Below, piece after piece: positions 36,914 to 46,983 of a DNA stretch of 64,000 nt. The position numbers and the translations under genes were made by a program. A model generated the notes under the pieces. It saw only the letters and a program-made list of their open reading frames with translations. It was not told the origin of the DNA and ran no database searches. Numbering within the stretch: position 1 is the stretch's first letter; each line of letters starts with the position of its first letter. This DNA comes from Macrotrachela quadricornifera (Eukaryota > Rotifera > Eurotatoria > Philodinida > Philodinidae). The stretch spans positions 663,931 through 727,930 of the forward strand of contig JAJEKB010020892.1 in NCBI GenBank assembly GCA_022393335.1, given 5' to 3'.

Positions 36914-37378
36914 TTTATATTGTTATAAATAATATATATTTGCTTTTTTTTCAGTAATTTTATGTTGTCTTTTTCATGTAAGTACATTGTTTGTCAGAAC
37001 ATAATGAAAAACTCAATAGATGCAAGTGAATTTTTTTTTTGAATACTTCATCTATGTTAAAATTCTTATTTTCAACATTTCTATCGCAAAAGAAAAACAA
37101 AAAATACTTTTTTAGGTGATCAGAGATAATCGATTTGATTTATTTCAAAATCAAATATCAAGAGTCGGTACACCTCGAAGCATAGAAACATCAATAATAT
37201 CCATCTAAGATTAAAGTAATAAAATGTTAGCAAAAACTTTTTTTGTCGAACTCTAGCTGGTAGCAAGAATATATAAAATCATCTGCGCGTGCTGTTTTCT
37301 TGATATTTTTCTTGTTCTTTCTTTCATCATCGTTTGCTTATCTCTCGTGATAATTAATATTCCATACGTAAATATATA
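36914..37378. other. Spacer between UNC93A-like gene and piggyBac
   Basis: AT-rich 3' flank with no gene. Confidence 0.4.
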
Positions 37379-39519
37379 TTAACCCTTTCACGGCGATGGG
37401 GTCCACCGGTGGACCCCACTATATTTTAACAAGAAATTGAATAGGAAAATACTTTTCTTTCGTTCATTCGTAGGCAGGAGGTTAAGTGTAAGTTGTGGTT
37501 TACTTTCCCATCGTTATTTTCAAAAACCATTTATTTCATAGAGTGATGCTTTTCATTAAAACAATCAAGACAAAAGAATTTGTCGCAATCAGAACAGAAA
37601 GTTTTTACTCTCTTTGTTGTTGCATGGCATGCTTCTCTTGATTGTTGTTCTCTGTTTTTCGCATAACAGCCAACACAACGTCTTCGGACATCACGATCAG
37701 ACCCTTGCTTTTCCTCGAGTTTATGATCCCGGAATTTGCGCTTCGTCTGGCTTGTCGAACGTTCTCTTGGACCAGGTTTTACATTTTCGAACGGTATACC
37801 CAGAAGTAAAGATCGCACAAGACTTTCGCGGAACTGTAGCAGCGTCATACTTCTTGTGTCATAATTTTCTTTGTAAATCAAATAAGCATTCACTATTGAC
37901 ACTCCAAATATCATCTCAAAAGCCACTTTTTGATACCACTTTTTCGAACGTCGAAGGCATGTATAGTACGTTGATAACTGATCAGATAGGTCTATACCTT
38001 GCTTTCCCTGATTGTAATCGAGAACCACTTGTGGCTTCGTGACGCGTTGATTGGCTTTGTTGGTTTTTCCAGTGTCGACCAACGTTGTCGAATGTGATGG
38101 CTTTGTGGATATCATCAAAACATCTCGTCTATCTTTCCATTTGATCAGCTTTATGCCGTTACTACTCTGGAGACCATAAACTTCACCACGTTTGAGCTTT
38201 TTCTGAACCACTCTATGCGCTGATCCAGCGCGATTGGTTCTCATTGTTCCAATGAGGTAAGTATCATTTCGCAATAAATTTTCTGCGAGAGAAATGCTTG
38301 TAAAGAAGTTGTCAACCACCACGGTTCGATGACATTCCAGAAGGCCATCTGCCAAATCGAGAACGACAGTTTGAGCGTGTCCAAGACCAGCTGTTGGATC
38401 CTGCTTGCCAGTATAAATCATAAAATTCCAGGTATATCCGTTAGTAGCGGCCAGTTTATATATTTTGACTCCGTATTTGTGCGCTTTTCCAGGAATATAT
38501 TGTTTGAATAAAAGTCTTCCTTTCCATGGTACCATTGTTTCGTCCACAGAAATAACGGAGCCAGGAACGTAAACTGACTTGAATCTAGTTCTCAATAAGT
38601 CTAAAAGCGGTCTCAGCTTGAACAACCTATCTTGGTCTGCATGCGCTTCTTGGTTGTTCGAAAAATGAAAAAATTTGAGAAGTAATTCAAATCGGTCTCT
38701 TGACATCGTATTTTGAATGACTTCACATCCAAATAACCTGCTTTTGCTCCAGTAGTAATCTATTTCTGGCATTTGTACTAGTCCCATTTCAAGTATAATT
38801 CCCAGAAATCTGAACATTTCTTCATTAGTAGTTGGTCGCCACTGAAGAGTTTTCGACCGTTTGGTAAGCTTTTCTTTTTGTACGTGCTGCTCTGCATAGC
38901 GATTGGTTTCACGAACCATAAGATGAATGATCTCATCAGTGATAAAATGCCGATAACAATCGATAGGATTGATTACATCATCTTCTGAATTTGCCGATAC
39001 TTCTTCCATCATTCCATAATCCTCCGAAAACTCAGTATCCGACTCTGATTCTATTTCACTCCAAACTTGTGAATCCATATCATCATCGTCACCATCATCT
39101 GTAACTTGTTCTTCAGAGCTTGACGATTCGAATTGCATTCTGGAGAAGCCATCATCCAAACTACTCACATCACTTTGTGAGTTGCCACTTTCCTCCGTAT
39201 CGGTTTCTTCGAATAGCATGTAAATTGTAAATTTTGAGAATATGACTTGAGCTTGTTTTCATTATCTCGATTAGAATGCTTTCGGTATTTATATATGCAT
39301 GCATAGATAAGTCAAAAAAAATCCCATGTCTCACAGAAGAAAAAAGATGGGAAAAAACCAACCTGGTAAATTTCATTGGAAAAATCCATATTCGTCACTG
39401 GATACTTCCCATATATATCGAAAATATCCGTGAATATATTTATCGAGGACGAACATGCATGAAAATTTGTATACTGAACTCATTTTCCTCGAAAAACCGA
39501 ATCGCCGTGAAAGGGTTAA
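37379..39519 (-). mobile_element. Complete piggyBac element
   Basis: TTAA at 37379-37382 and 39516-39519. The terminal inverted repeat CCCTTTCACGGCGAT (37383-37397) is matched perfectly by ATCGCCGTGAAAGGG at 39501-39515. A perfect 20-bp palindrome GGGGTCCACCGGTGGACCCC lies at the inner side of the left end. The 2.1-kb element carries one unbroken transposase ORF on the minus strand. Intact ends, duplication and ORF suggest a recent and possibly still active insertion. Confidence 0.93.
37531..39219 (-). CDS. piggyBac transposase, intact
   Basis: 562 residues, the usual length for this family. The N-terminus (1-85) is very acidic (Asp/Glu/Ser-rich). The DDE domain follows, with Asp226 (SVDETMVPWKGR), Asp303 (VVVDNFFTS) and Asp410/Asp413 (DYNQGKQGIDLSDQ) as the likely metal-binding catalytic residues. 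The C-terminal zinc ribbon (Cys515, 518, 542, 545, 550, 553) would bind the element ends. The enzyme excises the element at TTAA without a footprint and reinserts it. It is intronless. The small plus-strand frames across it are incidental. Confidence 0.95.
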   Translation of the reverse strand: MLFEETDTEESGNSQSDVSSLDDGFSRMQFESSSSEEQVTDDGDDDDMDSQVWSEIESESDTEFSEDYGMMEEVSANSEDDVINPIDCYRHFITDEIIHLMVRETNRYAEQHVQKEKLTKRSKTLQWRPTTNEEMFRFLGIILEMGLVQMPEIDYYWSKSRLFGCEVIQNTMSRDRFELLLKFFHFSNNQEAHADQDRLFKLRPLLDLLRTRFKSVYVPGSVISVDETMVPWKGRLLFKQYIPGKAHKYGVKIYKLAATNGYTWNFMIYTGKQDPTAGLGHAQTVVLDLADGLLECHRTVVVDNFFTSISLAENLLRNDTYLIGTMRTNRAGSAHRVVQKKLKRGEVYGLQSSNGIKLIKWKDRRDVLMISTKPSHSTTLVDTGKTNKANQRVTKPQVVLDYNQGKQGIDLSDQLSTYYTCLRRSKKWYQKVAFEMIFGVSIVNAYLIYKENYDTRSMTLLQFRESLVRSLLLGIPFENVKPGPRERSTSQTKRKFRDHKLEEKQGSDRDVRRRCVGCYAKNREQQSREACHATTKRVKTFCSDCDKFFCLDCFNEKHHSMK

Positions 39520-39635
39520 CGAATCCGTCGTATTGGTTTTGTGTGGACGTGTCGTTTATTTGTGTATATTTAAGAAAGTCAGAATTCAGATCAAGATTAA
39601 TTCTGGCTATATTTTCTCATTTCAAATGAGTACAG

Positions 39636-40650
39636 AAAAGGAGAAGGACGGATAAGGCCATTTTCGGTCCTCTTTAGAATTAATTTATTTGTATTAGGTT
39701 TGAATAAGGGATGGTTTCTGATCAATTTTTCCAACTTTATGCATGATTCATTATTGGGTCCTTATTAAATAAATGTTCGTCAAAATTTAGTGAAAAATAT
39801 TTTTTCTAACTCGAAAATTCGAGTTCTCCATGAGTCTGAGCTTTTTACTCGAAAAAAATGTATCCTATGGAAAAAAATACGATGATTTCGGGGCAAAAAT
39901 TGTCCTTTTATTGGATACATAGATTTTTATCTACGTAACTTTTCATGAAGACAGTCTTGAAGCAATGTCAAATTTTGACCATAAAGGTAATTTTTCAAGC
40001 TCTATCAACTGATAATATCAAAAATTAGAAAAAATAGATGCAACAGGGTCAAAAGTTGAGAATATTAATAAATTGTATAAAATTTTTTGTGAGGGAACCA
40101 TAACCACCACTCAATGCAACATCTTTAAATCAACTTATATATAGCTCATTATGTAGAGATCAATGAGTTATGCTTATAGCAAAAGAAATCAGGGTCCCTA
40201 TTATCTCTTTCGAGAGATATAGCCATCATAAGATTTGATGACCATTGTGTCTTGCGGATTCGTGGAGAACTCGAAATTCCGAGTTAGAAAAAATATTTTT
40301 CACTAAGATTTGACGAACACCTATTTTATAAGGATCCCAATAATGAAACATGGGGTCTACAAAGTCGTCAGACCTGTATAAGGAATAAAGAAATTTTGAG
40401 AAGTTTTATTATGATATTCGTAATCAGCTCTCTTGAATTTACAAGCACATATAAGTTTGAATCATGTAAAAAGAAAATTTTTTCTCATGATACCTGTAGA
40501 AGGCCTCAGGCACCAAAATTGTAAATGTCGTTTTTCGCGGAATAAAGTTGAAAGAAGTGATCAAAAACAATCGCTTATTCAAACCTGATACAAATAAATT
40601 AATTCTAAAGAGGGCCGAAAAGTGGTCTTACCTGCTTCTCCTCCTTTTCA
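39636..40650. mobile_element. ~1-kb fold-back element
   Basis: The left arm 39636-39835 is inverse to the right arm 40262-40650. Shared cores are CTCTTTAGAATTAATTTATT at the outer end and GAAAAATATTTTTTCTAACTCG at the inner end. The right arm carries an extra ~180 bp (about 40340-40530). The interior (39836-40261) has no gene. Class unknown: fold-back or large MITE. Confidence 0.75.
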
Positions 40651-40965
40651 AAAAAAAAACGGAAAAACTTTGTTGGCAATCTATTATTCACTACAATATG
40701 TGTGTATTAAAACCAAACGTTACCCTTTTAGCAAAACACGTCTGGTGACCTGTTATTTTCTTGTGTTCTGTTGATACTCGTTATTTCCGCTCTTTTGATT
40801 TGTTATTTATTGGAGCATTATATATAACCTTGCAAAAACGATTTCATATCACAAACAGTCAAAGATTATCAAAATAAAGTTTCTTTGTGAAAACTGTAAA
40901 GTTTGGTATACATTACTATCATCATGAACCTAATGCTATTTTACTTTATGATTTGCTTCATATAG

Positions 40966-41199
40966 ATGCCGTCTAAAGCAACAACAGTTCTTCTCTTTGT
41001 ACTGGTTGCCATGCTGTTTGTCCCAAGACAAGTTCATGGTAGTACGTGCACAGACGCTTGTGATGGAGGCCCAAAATCGATGAAAATTTTCTGTGAAAAT
41101 CTATCAGCTCCGCCGCAGGTTATAGGTCTTTGTTGGGCGGCTGCTTACATATCTACAAAAGCGTGCAAAAACTTCTGCTCTGGTCATGGTTTCAATTGA
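40966..41199 (+). CDS. Small secreted Cys-rich peptide
   Basis: 77 residues: a strong signal peptide (TVLLFVLVAMLFVPRQVHG) with probable cleavage after Gly25, then a ~52-residue mature peptide with six cysteines (CTDAC, FC, LC, ACKNFC), enough for three disulfides. This layout is typical of antimicrobial-like or signalling peptides. No named family is recognised. The ATG follows a pyrimidine-poor acceptor CATATAG at 40959-40965 directly, consistent with a 5' UTR intron or a spliced-leader site, both known in bdelloids. A poly(A) signal AATAAA lies at 41300-41305. A LINE sits ~35 bp beyond it. Confidence 0.75.
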   Translation: MPSKATTVLLFVLVAMLFVPRQVHGSTCTDACDGGPKSMKIFCENLSAPPQVIGLCWAAAYISTKACKNFCSGHGFN

Positions 41200-41299
41200 G
41201 AACATTTCCGAAAATTTGGGTAGAAAGACAGAACCAATGCTTTACTTATTAAAATATTATACATTAAGATCTCTTGTTGAAACAGAACCATTCTTTTCA

Positions 41300-41305
41300 A
41301 ATAAA
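41300..41305 (+). terminator. Poly(A) signal AATAAA of the Cys-rich peptide gene
   Basis: AATAAA about 100 bp after the stop codon. It is followed after 17 bp by the LINE's target duplication. The transcript can therefore still end before the inserted element. Confidence 0.45.
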
Positions 41306-41546
41306 GTATATCAATCGAGCAGATAGTTAAGATATTCATTTTTTTTTTTTTTTTTTTTTTAAACCGCTTTATTTATTAATGTGACGAATTCGCCATAGGG
41401 CGCTGACCGTCTTAGTACAAATAGAGCTAGCGGATTCTAGAAGTTGTATACAAAGATTACCAACATCACCACTTGCTCAAAAAGAAAAAAAACAATAAAA
41501 GAAAAGAAAAGAAAGAAAGAAAGGACACATGCAACAATAAAATGGC

Positions 41547-44500
41547 TTAGCTAAAGACAAATTCACATAGGTGATCAAAAAAGGTGCAACACTCTCTGTC
41601 AAGAAATGAAACGACTCTTTTGTTCGGTCGACCTGCTGGCATGTAGCGTATGTGTGCTCTGACGCGATAGTGATCATATACCGTGTTGAATAGGTATTTA
41701 TATTGTAACGCACAATCAATAAAGGTTCGTTCGTATATTTGAATATTTTCCATGCGCTTTAACAAAGATTTCTTGAATCTTTCTTCAATGGTAAGCAGAT
41801 GAAAGTGATGATGCAAGTCATCTATGGAACATTGAAACAGGCAGTGGATTAGCCTTAGGCATCTTCGATAGAATGATGCTAATCGCTCCCGAGAGGTCTG
41901 TGATAGAAGACAGTAAATTGTTGCCATCATGTACATGTGTGGCCATATATACGTATTAAAGAATTTGATTTTCAACTTTGAAAAAGATGGAAATTGTCGA
42001 TGAATAAATTTCAGTATAATATAGGCTTTCCGTAATTTAATAAACTGAGCATCGATCATAACACGAAATGATAACTTTGCATCGAGATAGAACCCAAGAT
42101 ATTTGAAGCTCTTCTTCTGTACAATTTTCACTCCGTCATAGTAGATATTTAGTTTTGGACATTGAACTGATCTATGATAAACAACAAGCTCCGTTTTGTT
42201 TGGGTTTAGCGGTTGATGCCAATCATTCGAATAGTTTAGCAACTTTTTCATATCTCTGTTGATGCGATCCTCGATTTGGACGACTTGAAACTTTGGTTTT
42301 AGGTAAATTGATGGATCATAAATAATTGCTATATCGTCCACATACGCGTGAACATAAACTGGATTTTCAAAAATATGAGGAAGATCATGATGACATATAA
42401 CATACATTATAGGACCAAGGCAGCTACCTTGAGGAGCACCACGTTCGACGTTAATCAATGCTGATTCAATACCACCATAATCGATTTTGAGGGTTCGACC
42501 ATTGAAGTAGCTAGTTATCCATGCGAGATAAGCTGCTGGACAATTAAGGCTGTTTAATTTCAGAAGTAATCCCTGTTGCCAGAGCATGTCAAACGCTTGC
42601 AAGAAATCAATGTCTATTACGGGAGTGAATGAGTTATGACGAAGAGATTGAGTAATTTGTTCCAATAAACAGTTTACTCTGGAAGTTGTTGATTGATGAG
42701 GTCTTGCACCTGATTGTTGAGCTGGTAAAATATTCATTCTGGTTGACCAACTGTTGAATCGTAAAAGGAATAATCTTTCGTAAATTTTGCTAAAAGTTGG
42801 TAGCATCGAAATCGGGCGCAACTGATTTGTGCTTGGAGCCGGGTTGTCGCTTTTATTCAAACAAATTGTTCGAGCCATTTGCCATTCTTTTCCCCAGTGA
42901 GCAGCATTAAACAGTTCATTATAAGCATTCGTGAGTACTACGTGGTAATGCGATGGAAGGAGCTTGACCATTGTATTAGACACTTTATCAAATCCAGACG
43001 AATTTTTATTTTTTAGAGAGCGTATAGTATTTTTTATATCTTGCTCGTTAAAATGAAGATCAGATTGACTAGATATGAGTTTGATATCATCCTTATCAGC
43101 TAAGTTGTATATTTTCCATAAGTTATTAGCCTCTTTGTCAATTATACTGTTCCTGCTCAGTGCTGGTTGTGTGTGACGTTTGGTGAAATGACGATATAAG
43201 CAACTCACAATGTCTACTGGGGATCTATGTGTCGCGTTTCCATCTGTTAGAGCTGAAAAGTCGATTGGTTTCTTTTTACTTAATTTCTTAACAGTATTCC
43301 AGAATGATGATGGATTTGGTGACGCGACATTCGAGATAAATTCCTCCCAATTTCGTTGTCTATATGCCTGGAATTCCCGTTTAACTAGCACGTTCCATGA
43401 ACGTAGTCTTAGTCGATCTTCTTCAAGTCTAGTATGGCGATATCTATTTTGTAAATAGTGCTTGTGACGAAGAAGAATACGTAGTGAAGGTGAAATTGAT
43501 GGACGCTTTCGTTTAACTTCTTTCCACACTGTTACTCGAAGCTTGAGAGCAGCTAGAAATTGTTCAAACTTAAGAAACCAATTGTATGAATGGTCTGGGT
43601 CATTTCTTACTAGTTCTTGTTCAGTACGTATTTGATCATGAAGGACTGTAAGAATCGAAGCATATAATTTCCAATATGTCCGAGATACGAGAAACTTGTC
43701 TATCAATACTTTGTGACACAAGAATTTCGTGAATATAGGTAGATGATCGCTACCTGAATACGGTAGAGATTGACTTTCTGATGTTTCAGGAATTTCACTT
43801 GATATGATAAGATCGATGGTGGTGTTAGAACGTAACGATGTTTTAATACCAGCATTGAGTACATTCAGGTTATGTTTGTAGAGCCAATTAGCTAGGACTC
43901 GTCCTTTCGTATTCATTTGTGAACAGCCCCAGTCCGAATGCTTGGCATTCAGATCACCTGCAATAATGATCTTTTTCGACTCATTCAACAAGATGTTCAT
44001 AGCGGCTAGAGGTAACTGTTCTGTAGGTGGCGAATAAATACTTGCAACAACAAATTCTTGTTCATCGATTATAACTCGAGCCGCAATTATATTTGGTTCA
44101 TCAGTTTCGATTACTTGGCATCTTAAACTTTTATCTATTGCAAGCACGACTCCACCATGTGAATTTGTACCTTCTTTTGAGTAAACGTTGTAAGAGAAGA
44201 GAAGCTGTTGAATTATTTTTTTCGGCACCATCGTACCAAGTTCATTAAGAGAAATTATTGTTGGAGAAAACCCATTCACCAGTTCAACAAGTTCAACTTG
44301 ATTTGAATAAAAACGACGGATATTATAATGTAGCAAACTAAGCCAAGTTGATGAAATTTTAGGTTGATGATAATGTTGTTGCCAGAAATTGGAAAGTTCG
44401 TGGAAATTCCAAGTGCAACAACACTCTTGCAGCGTTTCAATTCCAATTTGTTTTTGATAATCCGAGAGTTCAAATATAAGCGGTAATAGCTTGTCTGTCA

Positions 44501-44558
44501 ATTCAATGAATTTGTATATATTGCATTGCGGAGGGATTGAATTATTGTAAAGAGACAT
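41547..44558 (-). CDS. LINE ORF2: endonuclease and reverse transcriptase
   Basis: 1003 residues. An AP-type endonuclease fills ~70-280: Glu106 (SLNELG), GDLNAKHSDWG from 201, and SGSDHLPIF from 268 with the catalytic Asp-His pair. The reverse transcriptase spans ~500-790: LRPISMLPTFSKIYERL (~580), DIDFLQAFD (~649), RGAPQGSCLGP (706) and the active-site YVDD (739-742). A C-terminal ~200-residue region follows without an RNase H motif that I can see. The enzyme nicks target DNA and primes reverse transcription there. The architecture fits the Jockey/CR1/I-type group, and the exact clade is not settled. Confidence 0.93.
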   Translation of the reverse strand: MSLYNNSIPPQCNIYKFIELTDKLLPLIFELSDYQKQIGIETLQECCCTWNFHELSNFWQQHYHQPKISSTWLSLLHYNIRRFYSNQVELVELVNGFSPTIISLNELGTMVPKKIIQQLLFSYNVYSKEGTNSHGGVVLAIDKSLRCQVIETDEPNIIAARVIIDEQEFVVASIYSPPTEQLPLAAMNILLNESKKIIIAGDLNAKHSDWGCSQMNTKGRVLANWLYKHNLNVLNAGIKTSLRSNTTIDLIISSEIPETSESQSLPYSGSDHLPIFTKFLCHKVLIDKFLVSRTYWKLYASILTVLHDQIRTEQELVRNDPDHSYNWFLKFEQFLAALKLRVTVWKEVKRKRPSISPSLRILLRHKHYLQNRYRHTRLEEDRLRLRSWNVLVKREFQAYRQRNWEEFISNVASPNPSSFWNTVKKLSKKKPIDFSALTDGNATHRSPVDIVSCLYRHFTKRHTQPALSRNSIIDKEANNLWKIYNLADKDDIKLISSQSDLHFNEQDIKNTIRSLKNKNSSGFDKVSNTMVKLLPSHYHVVLTNAYNELFNAAHWGKEWQMARTICLNKSDNPAPSTNQLRPISMLPTFSKIYERLFLLRFNSWSTRMNILPAQQSGARPHQSTTSRVNCLLEQITQSLRHNSFTPVIDIDFLQAFDMLWQQGLLLKLNSLNCPAAYLAWITSYFNGRTLKIDYGGIESALINVERGAPQGSCLGPIMYVICHHDLPHIFENPVYVHAYVDDIAIIYDPSIYLKPKFQVVQIEDRINRDMKKLLNYSNDWHQPLNPNKTELVVYHRSVQCPKLNIYYDGVKIVQKKSFKYLGFYLDAKLSFRVMIDAQFIKLRKAYIILKFIHRQFPSFSKLKIKFFNTYIWPHMYMMATIYCLLSQTSRERLASFYRRCLRLIHCLFQCSIDDLHHHFHLLTIEERFKKSLLKRMENIQIYERTFIDCALQYKYLFNTVYDHYRVRAHIRYMPAGRPNKRVVSFLDRECCTFFDHLCEFVFS

Positions 44559-44837
44559 TGGGGGATGGATAATCAGTATTGTCTGTTGTTGCTTGCTGGT
44601 CGTAGCATTGCACTTGATGTTTATAACTTGCTAATATTTCGTTGATTTTATTGTTGAACATTTTAACAGTATCCTGCGTATTTCGGTTTTTGAGAGGAAG
44701 CAATATGATGCGGCTTAAATCTTGGATGGACGGAAGAATCACTTCGTTGATAATATTTTCCGTTACACGTTGACGATCTGAATAGACATTTATTTTCTTT
44801 TCGATATCACATAATTGTGACGACAGACGAGAAGAAA
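44542..44837 (-). pseudogene. LINE ORF1, C-terminal part
   Basis: An open frame runs from the truncated 5' end of the element to the stop at 44542 and overlaps the ORF2 start by 17 bp. The ~97 residues seen are helical and polar (IEKKINVYSDRQRVTENIIN, NNKINEILASYKHQ), as in coiled-coil or RNA-binding ORF1 proteins. The rest was lost when the element inserted incompletely. Confidence 0.6.
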
Positions 44838-44854
44838 ATAGTTAAGATATTCAT

Positions 44855-45828
44855 GCAAGCAACACAGCACTATAAAAGATCTAGACGTTTTCTGGTTGCA
44901 TTCTTGGTAGATTCTCTCTTTTTCCCTGAAGAAACGACTGAATTCTGAAAGAAGTATGTGATCACATCATTTCACAATCTTGATAGGATTCTTGAAATAA
45001 ATGTGCAGATAAGATTTTGATAATTCAAAACTGGAGAAGAAAATATTCCTGGTCAAATATTTCAGGATCTAATCAGGTTTTCTCGAAGATTTCACCAAAT
45101 TTCTTCAAGGATCTTTGTGGGATCGGACTAGGACAGAGATGCATCAGTTTCAATGGAGTGGGCATCGCTCAAGTTGATTGACACAGTCACGCTGGATCCT
45201 TATCTGTCTATTCTTGGAAGAATATGGGGGTTACTTTACTGCGAAAGTTATAATGTCGATTTTATTTCAACCGAAGACAATAGATTCTATAATATATTAT
45301 TTTAACAAATTTGTTATGACTGCATGTATATTTTTTCAGTTAATTAAGTGCAGGTAGTTTTGTGAATCATTTGTCGGGATCCGTTTCGGAAGTAGTCGGT
45401 AGAAAATCTGTCGGCAGCTGCATGTGATCCGGCCATTTCTCTCAAGTTTCCTGTAACTCGGATTGGAAAAGTAAACGCCGAATTTATTTGTCGATGATTT
45501 CCATCCATTAACGGTGAGATCTGTCGGGAAAAATGGTGGAAATATTCGAAGCATTCCCTCGCAGAATAATGCTTCCATAAAAACTCTGAACTTCGCTGGA
45601 ACCAATTGTTTCTTTGAGGGATTGCGCAACCTAGAAGACTGACAATCATAAAAAAACCTTGTGATATGATTCTTGAGCAAACTCGAAAATATTTGTATTT
45701 GCTTTGTTATTTGAAACTCACCTTTATGGTAATATGTATTTCGATATCAACTTTCATTGTGTCGTTTTTAGTCGCCTTCTGCACATGTATTTTGTATTCT
45801 GTGTGAGCTGACGAAAGCTTTTTGCGCT
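44855..45828. other. Spacer with tentative minus-strand frames
   Basis: Two overlapping minus-strand frames (45336-45680, 114 codons; 45344-45649, 101 codons) compete for the same DNA. The second (SAFTFPIRVTGNLREMAGSH near its centre) reads more like protein but has no recognised motif or clear splice partner. The remainder has short repeats of AGGATCTAATCAGGTTTT type. Left unassigned. Confidence 0.3.
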
Positions 45829-46983
45829 ATGTGCTTGAAATGGCATTTACTGCCACTCTTATACTTGTTCATTCACTTAAGATTTAGCTATCAGAGTTTC
45901 GTGAAAAATTCTGATGTTTATTTGAAATTTCACGAATTTTTTATCTACGATCCTAAGCTAGCTTATGGAGATGCAAACTTTTATGCATATGCTCCCTCTG
46001 TGATTCAAATCGGTTCTCAATACTTTGTTCATTCTTGTCACAATCACATTTCTAAGCAAGTGAAAGATCATATTATTGGCTTCAAGTACGATGAATCTTG
46101 CAAGGAAGTCATAAAGGAACAACTTATAGCCTTAGCACCCAATACGCTTGCTGAAACATGGGATGGAATGCATGTTTGTGATCCTTCTGTAGTGCGTGGA
46201 AATTTTCGCTTTGGAGCTCTCTCTTATAAATATGCGATGTTTTACACGGGTGCTCCCTTTAATATTTCGAAATTCAACCAAATTGGCGTAGCCTTCTCGA
46301 ACTCACTCGAATCAACCAACTGGAGACGCTATCCATATCCACTGATTCGTCATTCTGCTATTCCTATGCTCTTGAATTCACCATACATTGATAGAAATCA
46401 AATTGGAGACTACCAAGATCCACGACATCCATTTGGAGTTGCTCAGCCAACAGCTACATCAGTATCCGAAGGCATAGTACTCTTAGCATATACTGTTGGA
46501 GACCACTATGGAACGCGAGGAGAAGTACGGCGTGTAGATTTGTCGAATCTTGACAATGCACCTCAAGTTTCGATGCCTAGAATTCTACCAACGACTGGAC
46601 TCACCGATCCTTTAAAAGTGGTGCTAAATAACTTTGATATGGCATATGATTCAATCTCGGATAGTATTTTCATTGTTCGTGATGCCTATCCTCAGTTTGG
46701 TGGTACTAGTCCTGACTTCTTATCTCGTTCAGTTGAAGTAGCTTAGATTTCAGCGACGGTTATGTGGACAAACGAAAACAATACGTACAGTTGGAAATCT
46801 GTGGGACGAGTTCATGCAGTACAATTCGCTGGAGCAAAACGTATTCATAATGCTGCGATTGTGCGCAACGAATGGGGAGGATTGATGCAACCTGTAAAGC
46901 TCATGGTGTCGGATGCGAAAGAATCCGAGAATTTCTATCAATGGCTCTTCTCAAAGCGCTTGCGTTTAATTCAATTGGAATAA
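45829..46983 (+). pseudogene. Five-bladed propeller glycosidase-like, one in-frame TAG
   Basis: A signal peptide (LLPLLYLFIHLRFSYQ) is followed by repeated propeller blades of the GH43/GH32/GH68-like fold: YAPSVIQIGSQYFVHSCHN, WDGMHVCDPSVV, YAMFYTGAPF, IGVAFSNSLESTNWRRYP and AQPTATSVSEGIVLLAYTVG. Such proteins cleave or bind plant and microbial glycans outside the cell. The frame is interrupted by TAG at 46744-46746 (CAG-to-TAG plausible) and continues in frame for 78 more codons (NAAIVRNEWGG, final blade). It is intronless, which with the family type suggests acquisition from bacteria or fungi. It could also be a shorter functional protein or be read through. Confidence 0.65.

Larger units (their letters stand above)
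41323..44854 (-). mobile_element. LINE (non-LTR retrotransposon), 5'-truncated, with TSD
   Basis: A perfect 17-bp target duplication ATAGTTAAGATATTCAT lies at 41323-41339 and 44838-44854. The element body is 41340-44837 on the minus strand and ends in an A tail, seen as ~21 T at 41340-41360. It carries a partial ORF1 and a complete EN-RT ORF2. Perfect duplication, long tail and unbroken ORF2 point to a recent insertion. The element stops inside ORF1 at the 5' side, the common LINE truncation. Confidence 0.93.

Noticed and set aside
37614..38042. 142-codon plus-strand frame inside piggyBac
   Set aside because: Antisense shadow of the transposase gene.
43210..43458. 82-codon plus-strand frame
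   Set aside because: Antisense shadow of the LINE ORF2.
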